64,000 nt of DNA from Corynebacterium sp. MSK041. GTDB taxonomy: Bacteria; Actinomycetota; Actinomycetes; Mycobacteriales; Mycobacteriaceae. Below, piece after piece: positions 39,484-48,546 of the stretch. Position numbers and translations under genes: made by a program. Below the pieces are notes generated by a model that did no database searches, was not told the origin of the DNA, and saw only the letters and a program-made list of their open reading frames with translations. Each line of letters opens with the position of its first letter. Position 1 is the stretch's first letter. The DNA lies in assembly GCF_030232265.1 (NCBI RefSeq), contig NZ_JASPJK010000002.1:62001-126000 (forward strand). Direction: 5' to 3'.

Positions 39484-41220
39484 GTGGCTGCGAATCCCAC
39501 CATTGCGCCGCACCCGTCAACACTGGACCTGAAGGTTCTTGAGGTCCCGCCGCTGGATGACACACTCGATGCGTATAAGCATGCACTCTCGGCTGTGCTC
39601 GATGAGGATGCGCTGAGCCGCGCCGACGCTATCGTCGAAAAGTTCCGCACTGGCGCTGGCCCGAAACTTGACGCTGCTCTGCGTGAGCGTGCCGAAGCAC
39701 GCGCGGCTGTGGGTACGAACTGGCTTCACGACGAGTGGTATTCCAGCTACCTCACCGTCCGTGAGCCACTGCCTTTGAGCACGAACGTGGGCTTCCAGCT
39801 CGCCCTTCCAGCGGAGCAAACACCAGTAGGCCTTGACCGCGCCATTGAGTTCATTCAGCGCGCTGCCACGGTGCACTTGCAAGCGGCCTCTAAGAAGCTG
39901 CCGGAAGATGTGGATGCCCGCGGTAACCGCATCACCTTGAACCAATGGTTCGTGTATGGCGGTGGTGTGCGCCATCCACTGCCGAATGAAGACACGATTT
40001 GGCAAAGCGAACTCGATGAAACGAACCGTGAGATCGGCGTATTTGTCAATGGACGCCTCTTTGCCATCCGCATCACCGACAGCGCCGGCAAGCTCGTCTC
40101 GGCAGAGACATTGCGTGCCACTTTGGAGAACATCTTGGCAGCCGCGGCTGAACCAGCTGAGCTTGATTTCAACGCCCCTTCCCTACTTGGCTCCGGCGTA
40201 CTCGGGGAGCTTCTCCCGGAGATGCTGAAGCAGAGTAATAATGAGTCGGTGTATGAGCGCTTGAGTGACATGCTCTTCACTATCGAGCTGCTCGACGACG
40301 AGGACAAGACGAATAACCAGCGCATCCATGAAGCCACATTCACCCCACGCGGTGCATGGACATACAAAGCGTTGAGCTACCAGGTGAGCCTTACCGACGA
40401 CTGGATTGCGGTTCACGTGGAGCATTCCTGCATCGACGGTGCCACCTTGGTCACCGCTATGAACCGCCTGCAAACGGTTGAACTGCCGGGTGAATCATCC
40501 GAGGAGCTGACAGAGCTGGTCCCCGAGGAACTCGTGTGGACGCTCGATGAAGCAACCAGCGAGAAGATCCGCCAGCAGGCCACCTCCTATGCGGCACAGG
40601 CAGAAAAACTCGCGGTGGAAATCATCGACGCGCCACTACGCCAACCAGCTGAGCTACCGTTCAAGATCAGCCGCGATGCCTCTACCCAGCTGATCATGCA
40701 CATCGCGCAACAACTGACCTTCGGCCGCGTCCGTGGTGTATATGAAGCTGTGGATATGCGCGAGTTCCGCGCCGGCCGCACCGAGTGCTTGCGTGCTGCT
40801 ACCCCGGAGGCCGTCGCGTTCGCAGAAAAACTAGTTGCAGGGACCGCTACGCAAGACGATCTCCTCGCGGCGGTGAACGCCCACCGTGGCTGGGTCAAAC
40901 GCTGCAAGTCCGGCAATGGTTTTGACCGCCACATTCAGATGATGGCCACCATCGATGACAGCGACCCCTTCTTCAACGATGAGGCCGTCGTTGCTGCGCG
41001 CAGGGACTTCCTGTCCACCACATCTATTGGTGGCGCACAACAAATCGTGCGTTACAGCTTCGCGCCTACTCTGCCGGAGGGCTTCGGCATTTCCTACACT
41101 CCCCTCCCGGGCGCCACGGAGTACTGCGTCTCCTGGAACCTGGATACCGCGGAGAAGCCAAAGGAGTTCAAGGCAAACCTGGTCAAGGCCTCCGATTTGC
41201 TCTGGGATTTCCTCCAGTAA
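39484..41220 (+). CDS. Choline/carnitine O-acyltransferase family protein
   Basis: A 578-residue homologue of the mainly eukaryotic carnitine/choline acyltransferases, which move acyl groups between CoA and carnitine or choline. Landmarks in order: WLHDEWYSSYL (80-90), PLPLSTNVGF (95-104), catalytic-His region VEHSCIDGA (His314), YEAVDMREFRAGRTECLR (420-437), GNGFDRHI (478-485), the STTS substrate motif (511-514) and YSFAPTLPEGFGISYTPLP (524-542). All the main family blocks are therefore intact. GTG start, AGGAGG nine bases ahead; TGGGTAG (39425-39431) and CTACCCA (39461-39467) could form a hairpin next to that site. It lies 188 bases after the transporter ATPase on the same strand. The acyl and acceptor substrates are unknown. 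Confidence 0.82.
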   Translation: MAANPTIAPHPSTLDLKVLEVPPLDDTLDAYKHALSAVLDEDALSRADAIVEKFRTGAGPKLDAALRERAEARAAVGTNWLHDEWYSSYLTVREPLPLSTNVGFQLALPAEQTPVGLDRAIEFIQRAATVHLQAASKKLPEDVDARGNRITLNQWFVYGGGVRHPLPNEDTIWQSELDETNREIGVFVNGRLFAIRITDSAGKLVSAETLRATLENILAAAAEPAELDFNAPSLLGSGVLGELLPEMLKQSNNESVYERLSDMLFTIELLDDEDKTNNQRIHEATFTPRGAWTYKALSYQVSLTDDWIAVHVEHSCIDGATLVTAMNRLQTVELPGESSEELTELVPEELVWTLDEATSEKIRQQATSYAAQAEKLAVEIIDAPLRQPAELPFKISRDASTQLIMHIAQQLTFGRVRGVYEAVDMREFRAGRTECLRAATPEAVAFAEKLVAGTATQDDLLAAVNAHRGWVKRCKSGNGFDRHIQMMATIDDSDPFFNDEAVVAARRDFLSTTSIGGAQQIVRYSFAPTLPEGFGISYTPLPGATEYCVSWNLDTAEKPKEFKANLVKASDLLWDFLQ

Positions 41221-41231
41221 GTCAGCGTGGG

Positions 41232-41597
41232 CTAGCTGACAAACTTCCCGGAGTATTTGCGGGCTTCGGCGAGCCAATTCTCTAGCTCGCCGGCATCCTG
41301 CCACAGATCGTACAACTCGGAAATGTCCGGGTTCACCGCGTGATCAGCACGGCGCCGAATCCACTGGCGATCATCGCGGGTGAACGGGAAGGACAGCGCT
41401 GCGTTGTACTCCTCCGATGGCACATAACCATTCAACACAGCTGCTAAGGCTAGGACGGTTTCAGCCTCATCGGTGCCAAGAGCTCCGCGACCACATTCAA
41501 AACGGAATTGCGCCATACGGAAAGACCCGTCGGACAATGCGGCGACGGTGTCCAATGCCTGATCATTATCAAAAGGCCCGATATCCCACGTTCCCAT
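41232..41597 (-). CDS. DUF4259 protein
   Basis: A 121-residue small cytosolic protein. It opens MGTWDIGPFDNDQALDTVAAL, the hallmark of DUF4259, whose function is unknown; later ETVLALAAVLNG and ELYDLWQDAGELENWLAEARKYSG also fit. The ATG at 41597 is chosen because it opens this motif; an ATG 11 codons upstream is less likely. It converges on the acyltransferase gene with an 11-base gap and sits downstream of coaE. Confidence 0.8.
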   Translation of the reverse strand: MGTWDIGPFDNDQALDTVAALSDGSFRMAQFRFECGRGALGTDEAETVLALAAVLNGYVPSEEYNAALSFPFTRDDRQWIRRRADHAVNPDISELYDLWQDAGELENWLAEARKYSGKFVS

Positions 41598-41706
41598 GGG
41601 TTGAGACAGTAGGGATACCAGGTTAATCAAACGTGTCTACACACTAGCCGGACACTTAACTTTGCCGGTCAAATGGGCAACCTGTTGTGTGCTTGTCATC
41701 TTTCCA

Positions 41707-42315
41707 CTACCGGAAAGCGTCACCGGATTGTACAGCCGAAATGAAGCGCTGAACCTGCGGATCGAGTTCTTCCAATGGGCCGTTGTTGTCAATGACCCAA
41801 TCGGCTGCTGACTTGCGCGCATCATCATCGATCTGCTGCTTGATACGCGCGCGGGCATCTGCCTCATCCAGGCCACGTGACGCCACGAGGCGGCGTACAC
41901 GCTCTTCCGCAGCAACATCTACAACAACGGTCAAGTCCATGTCCTTGTTCAAACCCAACTCAATAAGCAAGGGCATGTCGTAGACGGCCACGGCAATGCC
42001 ATCGGCTTCTGCTTGCATGAACTGCCGGTGGGATTCCGCACGAATCGCTGGGTGCGTAATCGCGTTCAGGCGCTGAGTGGAGTCAGTGTTCGCGAACGCA
42101 CGGCGCGCGAGTTCCGCCCGGTCCAGTGAGCCGTCTGTGTTGAGCACATCGTGCCCGAACTCATCGGCTACCTTGGCCAGCACTGGTGAGCCAGGTTCCA
42201 TGATCTCTCGGGCGATTCTATCCGCGTCCACCACCCGAAAACCCGCTTCGGCCAGCATCGCTGCCACCGTGGATTTGCCGCTACCAATTCCGCCTGTCAG
42301 ACCAATCTTTTTCAT
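41707..42315 (-). CDS. coaE: Dephospho-CoA kinase
   Basis: Phosphorylates dephospho-CoA on the 3' hydroxyl, the last step of coenzyme A synthesis. The 202 residues include the P-loop GLTGGIGSGKST (5-16), the DADRIAREIM acceptor-site segment (30-39), MPLLIELGL (about 114-122) and RVRRLVASRGLDEADARARI LID region (about 138-157). Immediately upstream is a long non-coding stretch; rpsA lies further up on the same strand, the common corynebacterial order. coaD, the preceding CoA step, is also in this window at 59.4 kb. Confidence 0.95.
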   Translation of the reverse strand: MKKIGLTGGIGSGKSTVAAMLAEAGFRVVDADRIAREIMEPGSPVLAKVADEFGHDVLNTDGSLDRAELARRAFANTDSTQRLNAITHPAIRAESHRQFMQAEADGIAVAVYDMPLLIELGLNKDMDLTVVVDVAAEERVRRLVASRGLDEADARARIKQQIDDDARKSAADWVIDNNGPLEELDPQVQRFISAVQSGDAFR

Positions 42316-42598
42316 GCCCGCAACCGTAGTGGGTTGCGCAGCAAAACGGGTATCGACTACCGGCGCGTCGTGGCGGGTTAAGTGGGCGGGGATTGTCCAA
42401 AGACACTCTCCTTCGCCGGGTGCGTGTAAAAAACTACATCGCGAAAACTCGGCTCGGATAAAGACCGTGATAGAGATTTTCTAACGTTTGCTAGTTACCG
42501 GCGCAATGTAACCGGCTGCACCGAAGTAGGCGCACGCGTGAGTAGCCGAGAGCGAAGCATGGCGCGGGAGGCGGCCCGTAGTCGAGTTCAGGGCAGAG
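42316..42598. ncRNA. Non-coding stretch, candidate plus-strand small RNA
   Basis: No credible coding frame was seen in this 283-base stretch. It contains near-direct repeats GTTACCGGC and GTAACCGGC (about 42494-42516), complementary short arms CGGCT/AGCCG (about 42514-42550), and ends in a strong hairpin terminator that also has T-runs on the plus strand. That arrangement fits a plus-strand small RNA as well as a coaE 5' region. No match to RNase P, tmRNA, SRP or 6C RNA was recognised. Confidence 0.3.
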
Positions 42599-42600
42599 AA

Positions 42601-42635
42601 AAAGGCCCGCACCTTTCGGTGCGGGCCTTTTTGTC
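42601..42635. terminator. Strong bidirectional terminator downstream of rpsA
   Basis: AAAGGCCCGCACC pairs with GGTGCGGGCCTTT around four bases, with T-runs on both strands. It lies about 50 bases past the rpsA stop (minus strand) and would equally end a plus-strand transcript from the non-coding stretch before it. Confidence 0.88.
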
Positions 42636-42684
42636 TAGGGCTATTGCCTAGGTCCTAGTGGTGAGACGCCTCAGCGACTCGCCA

Positions 42685-44163
42685 CTAGTTGCCGGCTAGC
42701 TTCTCGCGCAGAGCGGCGAGCTGCTCGTCGGAGGCAAGGGAGCCACCCTGCTCAGCTTCGCCAGCGGACGGTGCTGCCGGAGCTGCAGCATCGCCGGAGG
42801 TGGAGCTGTAGTTGGTCGGGGTAGCGCCCTCACCGTTAGCCTCAGCCTCAGCTGCGGCAGCACGGTTGCGCTCGATCTGAGCGGTGTGAGCCTCGTGCAG
42901 GCGTGCAGCCTCGGCGTAGCGGGCCTCCCACTCCTGACGTGCCTCGTCGTAGCCTTCCATCCACTCGTTGGTCTCCGGGTCGAAGCCCTCCGGGAAGATG
43001 TAGTTGCCCTGCTCGTCGTAGGAATCGGCCATGCCGTAGCGGGACGGATCGAACTCTTCCGAGTAGTCCTCATCTGCTTGCTTGAGGGACAGGGAGATGC
43101 GACGACGGTCCAGGTCGATGTCGATGACCTTGACCATGACTTCCTGACCAACACCAACAACCTGGTCCGGTACCTCGACGTGGCGCTGAGCCAGCTCGGA
43201 GATGTGGACGAGGCCCTCGATGCCCTCCTCGACGCGAACGAACGCACCGAACGGGACGAGCTTGGTCACCTTGCCCGGGACGATCTGGCCCACAGCGTGG
43301 GTGCGGGCGAAGACGCGCCACGGATCTTCCTGGGTTGCCTTGAGGGACAGGGACACGCGCTCGCGGTCCAGATCCACGTCGAGGACCTCGACGGTGACCT
43401 CGTCGCCGACAGTGACAACCTCGGATGGGTGGTCGATGTGCTTCCAGGACAGCTCGGACACGTGGACCAGGCCGTCAACGCCGCCGAGGTCAACGAATGC
43501 ACCGAAGTTGACGATGGAGGAGACAACGCCCTTGCGGACCTGACCCTTCTCCAGCTGGTGCAGGAAGTCGGAGCGGACCGCAGACTGGGTCTCTTCCAGG
43601 TATGCACGGCGGGACAGAACAACGTTGTTGCGGTGCTTGTCCAGCTCGATGATCTTGGCCTCGAGCTCCTGGCCGATGTACGGATCCAGGTCACGCACGC
43701 GACGCATTTCAACCAGGGAAGCCGGCAGGAAGCCACGGAGACCGATGTCGAGGATGAGACCACCCTTGACAACCTCGATGACGGTACCGGTAACCGGCTG
43801 GTCGTTGGCCTGGAGCTCCTCGATGGTGCCCCATGCGCGCTCGTACTGTGCACGCTTCTTGGACAGAAGCAGACGACCTTCCTTGTCCTCCTTGGTCAGG
43901 ACAAGTGCGTCAATCTCATCGCCGATCTGGACGACCTCATCTGGGTCGACGTCGTGCTTGATGGACAGTTCGCGGGTCGGGATGACGCCTTCGGTCTTGT
44001 ATCCGATGTCGAGGAGAACCTCGTCGTGATCGACCTTGACGACGGTGCCGGTGACAATGTCGCCATCATTGAAGTACTTGATGGTCGCGTCAACTGCGGC
44101 AAGAAAATCCTCAGCGCTGCCGATGTCGTTGATGGCAACCTGCGGGGTAGTAGAAGTGGGCAT
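42685..44163 (-). CDS. rpsA: 30S ribosomal protein S1
   Basis: The 492-residue S1 binds mRNA and helps place it on the 30S subunit. Four S1 (OB-fold) repeats are seen: GDIVTGTVVKVDHDEVLLDIGYK (about 34-105), VTGTVIEVVKGGLILDIGLRGFLPASL (about 120-190), RKGVVSSIVNFGAFVDLGGVDGLVHVSEL (about 205-275) and VPGKVTKLVPFGAFVRVEEGIEGLVHISEL (about 292-360). This is the shorter actinobacterial form, compared with six in enteric bacteria. The C-terminal tail is acidic and Ala/Gly-rich. A long antisense frame (42886-44196) is a coding shadow. Confidence 0.97.
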   Translation of the reverse strand: MPTSTTPQVAINDIGSAEDFLAAVDATIKYFNDGDIVTGTVVKVDHDEVLLDIGYKTEGVIPTRELSIKHDVDPDEVVQIGDEIDALVLTKEDKEGRLLLSKKRAQYERAWGTIEELQANDQPVTGTVIEVVKGGLILDIGLRGFLPASLVEMRRVRDLDPYIGQELEAKIIELDKHRNNVVLSRRAYLEETQSAVRSDFLHQLEKGQVRKGVVSSIVNFGAFVDLGGVDGLVHVSELSWKHIDHPSEVVTVGDEVTVEVLDVDLDRERVSLSLKATQEDPWRVFARTHAVGQIVPGKVTKLVPFGAFVRVEEGIEGLVHISELAQRHVEVPDQVVGVGQEVMVKVIDIDLDRRRISLSLKQADEDYSEEFDPSRYGMADSYDEQGNYIFPEGFDPETNEWMEGYDEARQEWEARYAEAARLHEAHTAQIERNRAAAAEAEANGEGATPTNYSSTSGDAAAPAAPSAGEAEQGGSLASDEQLAALREKLAGN

Positions 44164-44517
44164 AAGTTATGTTGCTCCGAAACGGATAGGAGATAGCAAA
44201 TGGACATGAGCGCATCTCTCGACACTCCGGCTCACGCACGGCAAAGCCCCGTATGAGCTGGGGTTTCGATCTCGCTTCCAGCACGGGCGGCCCTCCTATA
44301 ATGACCGGATCCGCGACAAAAGCGTAGACACGCTCGTACGAGATTAGTCTATTTCCCCAGCTTGATCAAACTTTAGGCCCGCGCGCCAACAAACAATTGC
44401 TATCGACGCTCCCGCGGACGGTTCCAGCATTCCTTACTCTTGCTATTAGGCTTGTGTATTCAAACAAATTTTTCATAGCGGCCCAAGGTATTACCTGGGC
44501 GCATAGGTGGTGTTTTT
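44164..44517. promoter_or_regulatory. rpsA/YkvI divergent intergenic region
   Basis: These 354 bases separate two divergent genes. On the rpsA side a hairpin AAACCCC/GGGGCTTT lies near 44245-44270, and CATTATAGG near 44295-44305 is the only -10-like sequence on either strand that stands out. A T/A-rich part (44340-44500) lies before the transporter gene. No gene is seen here. The hairpin may be part of an rpsA leader, since S1 controls its own mRNA in other bacteria; that is inference. Confidence 0.35.
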
Positions 44518-45774
44518 ATGTTAAAACGCGGTATCGGTATCGGTTTCGCGTTCATTGGCGTGGTTGTTGGTGCTGGTTTCGCTTCCGGCATGGAGGCTTT
44601 CCAATACTTCGTGTCATATGGGCACATGGGGCTATGGGGAATTGCCCTGGCAGGTGTAGTCATGGCGTTTGCGGCCGTGGCCTTCCTTGCTTTCGGCTCC
44701 TACTTCCGCGCAACGGAGCACACGCGTGTGTTCGGCGCTGTTTCTGATGGTCTGTCTTCAAGGATCATGGACTGGTCCGCCATCGCGTGCATGTTCAGTG
44801 TTGGCTTTGTCATGTTCGCTGGGGCTGGCTCCAACTTGGAGCAGGCCTACGGCTGGCCGATATATGTCGGCGGTGTAGCCATGCTCATCATCATGTTGTT
44901 GGTGGGCCGCCTGGATGTGGACAAGATCTCCTTCATCTTGGGCCTGGTCACTCCCCTGTTGATCATCTTCGTGCTCATTGCGTCCTTCTGGACGTTTACC
45001 CATGCGAGCGTGGATCTTGCCGCACAAAGTGCATGGACCAAAGAACATGTCGCTGGCGCCACGGGCGCACCAACCTGGTGGCTCGGTGCACTCAACCACA
45101 CGGGGCTTAACGCACTATGCACGGTGTCCATGGCCATCGTCATTGGCGGTGACAATTTTGATAACAAGTCCGTGCGCATTGGTGGCATTATCGCGGGCGC
45201 GCTATACGCACTGATGCTTGCTCTACTCGTGGTCACCTTGTTCATCGAAGCGCAGGCCGTCAATGGCGATGACATGCCCCTGCTGACCGTGCTGTTCAAC
45301 TTCAATCCGGTCCTGGGCCAGGTGATGACATGGGTGATCTTCCTCATGGTGTTCAACACCTGCCTGGGCATGATCTACGCCCTAGCTAAGCGCCTGACCC
45401 GTGATAACCCGGAAAACTTCTACAAGGTGTACGTAGTCGCCTGCATCATTGGCTTCATCCTGTCCTTCATTGGATTCAAAACGCTGGTGGCTAACCTCTA
45501 CCCGATCTTGGGTTACCTGGGCCTCTTTGTCATCGCGATCATGGTGTACCAGTACTTCCACTACCGCGATCACCTGGCTAAGGAGAGCGAGGTTCGCACG
45601 GCCGCAGTTGACCTCGTTGCCGATGAGGACAATTTGGATCCAGACAGCGAGTTCGCAGACATGACTCTTGCGGAGCTCGCCGAGGAATCTAGCCTCGACC
45701 TTGAGGAGTTTAAGGAGGGCCTCGAGTCCGAGATGGAAACCCTCGACTCCGAGTCGGAGTCAAAGGCGGACTAA
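44518..45774 (+). CDS. YkvI-like membrane transporter with acidic C-terminal tail
   Basis: A 418-residue membrane protein with about ten helices between 1 and 355. The N-terminus RGIGIGFAFIGVVVGAGFASGMEAFQYF, with a Gly-rich first helix, is typical of the YkvI group within the APC-type (LeuT-fold) transporters, whose substrates are unknown. Residues 369-418 form a soluble cytosolic tail in which 21 of 50 residues are Asp or Glu (DEDNLDPDSE and further). The tail has helical parts (FADMTLAELAEE, LEEFKEGLESEME). It is monocistronic and converges on polA. Confidence 0.82.
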   Translation: MLKRGIGIGFAFIGVVVGAGFASGMEAFQYFVSYGHMGLWGIALAGVVMAFAAVAFLAFGSYFRATEHTRVFGAVSDGLSSRIMDWSAIACMFSVGFVMFAGAGSNLEQAYGWPIYVGGVAMLIIMLLVGRLDVDKISFILGLVTPLLIIFVLIASFWTFTHASVDLAAQSAWTKEHVAGATGAPTWWLGALNHTGLNALCTVSMAIVIGGDNFDNKSVRIGGIIAGALYALMLALLVVTLFIEAQAVNGDDMPLLTVLFNFNPVLGQVMTWVIFLMVFNTCLGMIYALAKRLTRDNPENFYKVYVVACIIGFILSFIGFKTLVANLYPILGYLGLFVIAIMVYQYFHYRDHLAKESEVRTAAVDLVADEDNLDPDSEFADMTLAELAEESSLDLEEFKEGLESEMETLDSESESKAD

Positions 45775-45793
45775 ACCCGCCTGCTCATGCTGC

Positions 45794-48481
45794 CTAGTGG
45801 GCCGCCTCGTCCCAGTTCTTGCCCGTGCCGGCAGAAACTTCGAGCGGCACACTCAAGGTGATCGCACGGTCCATCTCCTTTTCCACGATCGCGCGCACCT
45901 GCTCTAACTCACCCGGAGCGACCTCCACAACGAGCTCGTCGTGCACTTGGAGCAGCACACGCGAGGCCAACGTCTTGCCCGCAAGCTGCGTCATTGACAG
46001 CGCGTGATCAACGCGGATCATGGCGACCTTGATGATGTCCGCAGCAGTTCCCTGGATCGGCGCATTCAATGCCGCACGCTCCGCGTTCTCGCGTGCCACA
46101 CGGTTGTCGGAATTCAGCTCCGGCAGGTAGCGGCGACGGCCAAAGATGGTGGAAGTGTATCCATCGCGGCGGGCCTGCTCCACAACTTGGTCGAGGTAAC
46201 GCTTGACGCCACCGAAGCGCTGGAAATAGTTCTCCATAATCTGCTTCGCCTCACCCGCTGGGATTCCCAGCTGATTGGACAGACCGTAGGCCGATAGGCC
46301 GTAGACCAAGCCGTAACTCATCGCCTTGACGCGGCGGCGAAGTTCTGGGGTGACCTCACTGATAGGAACATCAAAGACTCGGGAACCTACGAAGTTGTGC
46401 AGGTCCTCCCCTTCCTTGTATGCCTCGATGAGGCCCGGGTCTTCGGAAAGATGCGCCATCACGCGCATTTCAATCTGCGAGTAATCAGCGGTGAGCAGGC
46501 ACTCATAGCCCTCGCCCACCGTGAACGCGGAACGAATCCGGCGGCCCGCCTCCGTGCGCACTGGAATGTTCTGCAGGTTCGGATCCGTGGAACTCAAACG
46601 CCCTGTCGATGTCACCGTCTGGTTGAACGTGGTGTGGATACGGCCGTCCTCCCCCACGGATTTGATCAAGCCCTCAAGCGTGGACTTCATTTTCTGGTAC
46701 TCACGGTGCGCGAGCAGCTCATCGAGGAACGGGTGCGGGTTCTTCGCCGCCAGTGCTTCAATTTCCTTCGCTGCGGTGGAATAACCCGTCTTCGTCTTCT
46801 TAGTCTTGGGCAGCTCAAGCTTGTCAAAGAGAACCACAGACAGCTGCTTGGGGGAAGAGAGGTTCAGCGAAGGCTCGTCAACAAGCTGGCGTGCTTTTTC
46901 TTCAGCAGCAGCGACCTTCTCCGCGAACTCTTTCTGCTGATTTCGCAGCACATCCACGTCAACTGCAATGCCGTTTTCTTCCATCTCCGCGAGGATGGTC
47001 ACAAGTGGCAACTCGAGATCCGCGTAAAGCTCATAGGAATCGATCTCGCGCAGCTCACCAGTCAACTTTTCAGCCAGCTCAAGGATCGCCACTGCGGAAT
47101 CCACCACCGAGGTGTCCTCATCCAGCAAGCTCATCTGCTCACTCGCCGGCGCGAGCTGTCGCTGCAGGTGGCGTTGGTACACATCCGCCAGGTCATACGT
47201 GCGCTGGCCTGGGCGCAGCAAGTACGCCGCGATCGCCGTGTCATGCGCAATGCCATGCAGAGTCATTCCACGACCTCGCAGCATGTGCCACGTAGCTTTC
47301 GCCGAATGTACGTACTTCGGCGCATCCGATTCAATCCAAGCCTTGAAGGCCGCATCTTCAGCAGGGCTCAGTTCCCCTACTTCGCGCGTAATAGCGTGCC
47401 TTTGCTTATCCACGACCCCCACCGCCTGCGCATCCCCACCCGCCGGCACCGCGGTACCCACGACGTAGAGGGCCATGCCTTGGCCTTCGCGCTCTTGGAG
47501 CCATTCATCCAATGGTCCGTCATCGATGGTGAGTTCAAGGGTCTCGTCGGCTGAGTCCTCGGCATCAAGCAGTGCACCGTCATGTGGCACGGCGGCGAGC
47601 ACTCGCTCGCGGAGGTTCACACCGAATTCCAGATCATCAAACGCGGTAGCCACTGCGTTCACGTCTGCTGGCTTGAGCTCCAACTCATCCGGACCGACTG
47701 GCAGCTCCAGGTCACACACCATCTGGGTAAGCTCCCGGTTCAGCTGTACCTGCTCAATCCGCTCGCGGAAGGATTCACCGACCTTGCCCTTGATCTCATC
47801 CGCGTGATCAATCAGGCCTTGGAGATCCCCGTACTGCACGATCCACTTCGTCGCGGTCTTCTCCCCTACGCCCGGAATATTGGGCAGGTTATCTGACGGG
47901 TCACCGCGCAGTGCCGCGAAATCCGGATACTGCGCCGGGGTGAGTCCGTACTTCTTCTCTACTTCCTCCGGTGTGAACCGTGTCAAGGTGGACACACCAC
48001 GGGTGGGATACAGCACGGTCACCGTGTCATTGACCAGTTGCAGGTAGTCACGGTCACCGGTGACGATGACAACCTCGTAGTCATCCTGCGCCTGCGTGGT
48101 CAGCGTGGCCAGAATGTCATCGGCTTCGTAGTTTTCCTTGGTCAACGTGACAATGGCAAGATCCCCCAGCACATCCTGGATGATGGGCACCTGGCCCTTG
48201 AATTCCTCCGGCGCCGATTCACGCTGCGCCTTGTACTCCGGGAAACGCTCCGTGCGGAACGTCTTGCGTCCGATATCAAAGGCCACCGCCACGTGCGTCG
48301 GCTTCTCATCCGCGAGAATATTCGCGAACATGGACAAAAAGCCGTACACCGCATTCGTATGCTGCCCACCCGAGGTGGAGAAGTTCTCCACCGGCAGTGC
48401 ATAAAAAGCTCTAAAGGCCATCGAGTGGCCATCAATGAGCAGAAGACGTTTCTTAGCAGAGGAATTATCAGCGGAAGTCAC
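45794..48481 (-). CDS. polA: DNA polymerase I
   Basis: An 895-residue repair and Okazaki-fragment-processing polymerase. The 5'-3' exonuclease domain (about 10-300, with LLLIDGHSMAFRAFYAL and VTGDRDYLQLV) is intact. The middle domain (about 315-500) has the 3'-5' exonuclease fold, but the Asp-x-Glu motif is absent (ALYVVGTAV instead), so proofreading is probably lost, as in other actinobacterial PolA. The polymerase domain has motif A DYSQIEMRVMAHLS, motif B KAMSYGLVYGLSAYGLS and motif C VHDELVVEV. It is 65 bases after the DUF418 gene on the same strand. Confidence 0.97.
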   Translation of the reverse strand: MTSADNSSAKKRLLLIDGHSMAFRAFYALPVENFSTSGGQHTNAVYGFLSMFANILADEKPTHVAVAFDIGRKTFRTERFPEYKAQRESAPEEFKGQVPIIQDVLGDLAIVTLTKENYEADDILATLTTQAQDDYEVVIVTGDRDYLQLVNDTVTVLYPTRGVSTLTRFTPEEVEKKYGLTPAQYPDFAALRGDPSDNLPNIPGVGEKTATKWIVQYGDLQGLIDHADEIKGKVGESFRERIEQVQLNRELTQMVCDLELPVGPDELELKPADVNAVATAFDDLEFGVNLRERVLAAVPHDGALLDAEDSADETLELTIDDGPLDEWLQEREGQGMALYVVGTAVPAGGDAQAVGVVDKQRHAITREVGELSPAEDAAFKAWIESDAPKYVHSAKATWHMLRGRGMTLHGIAHDTAIAAYLLRPGQRTYDLADVYQRHLQRQLAPASEQMSLLDEDTSVVDSAVAILELAEKLTGELREIDSYELYADLELPLVTILAEMEENGIAVDVDVLRNQQKEFAEKVAAAEEKARQLVDEPSLNLSSPKQLSVVLFDKLELPKTKKTKTGYSTAAKEIEALAAKNPHPFLDELLAHREYQKMKSTLEGLIKSVGEDGRIHTTFNQTVTSTGRLSSTDPNLQNIPVRTEAGRRIRSAFTVGEGYECLLTADYSQIEMRVMAHLSEDPGLIEAYKEGEDLHNFVGSRVFDVPISEVTPELRRRVKAMSYGLVYGLSAYGLSNQLGIPAGEAKQIMENYFQRFGGVKRYLDQVVEQARRDGYTSTIFGRRRYLPELNSDNRVARENAERAALNAPIQGTAADIIKVAMIRVDHALSMTQLAGKTLASRVLLQVHDELVVEVAPGELEQVRAIVEKEMDRAITLSVPLEVSAGTGKNWDEAAH

Positions 48482-48546
48482 GCTGTCCTACCTTACCCGT
48501 GCCAGCTGCACCCCGATTTAGGGTTACAGGACTACCCTTCACTCGT

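Noticed and set aside
42886..44196. A 436-codon plus-strand frame opposite rpsA.
   Set aside because: The repeated S1 domain codons keep the antisense frame open; product is a Val/Leu/Asp-rich mirror without family features.
46397..47554. A 385-codon plus-strand frame opposite polA.
   Set aside because: Shadow of the PolA coding sequence, which has all its motifs.
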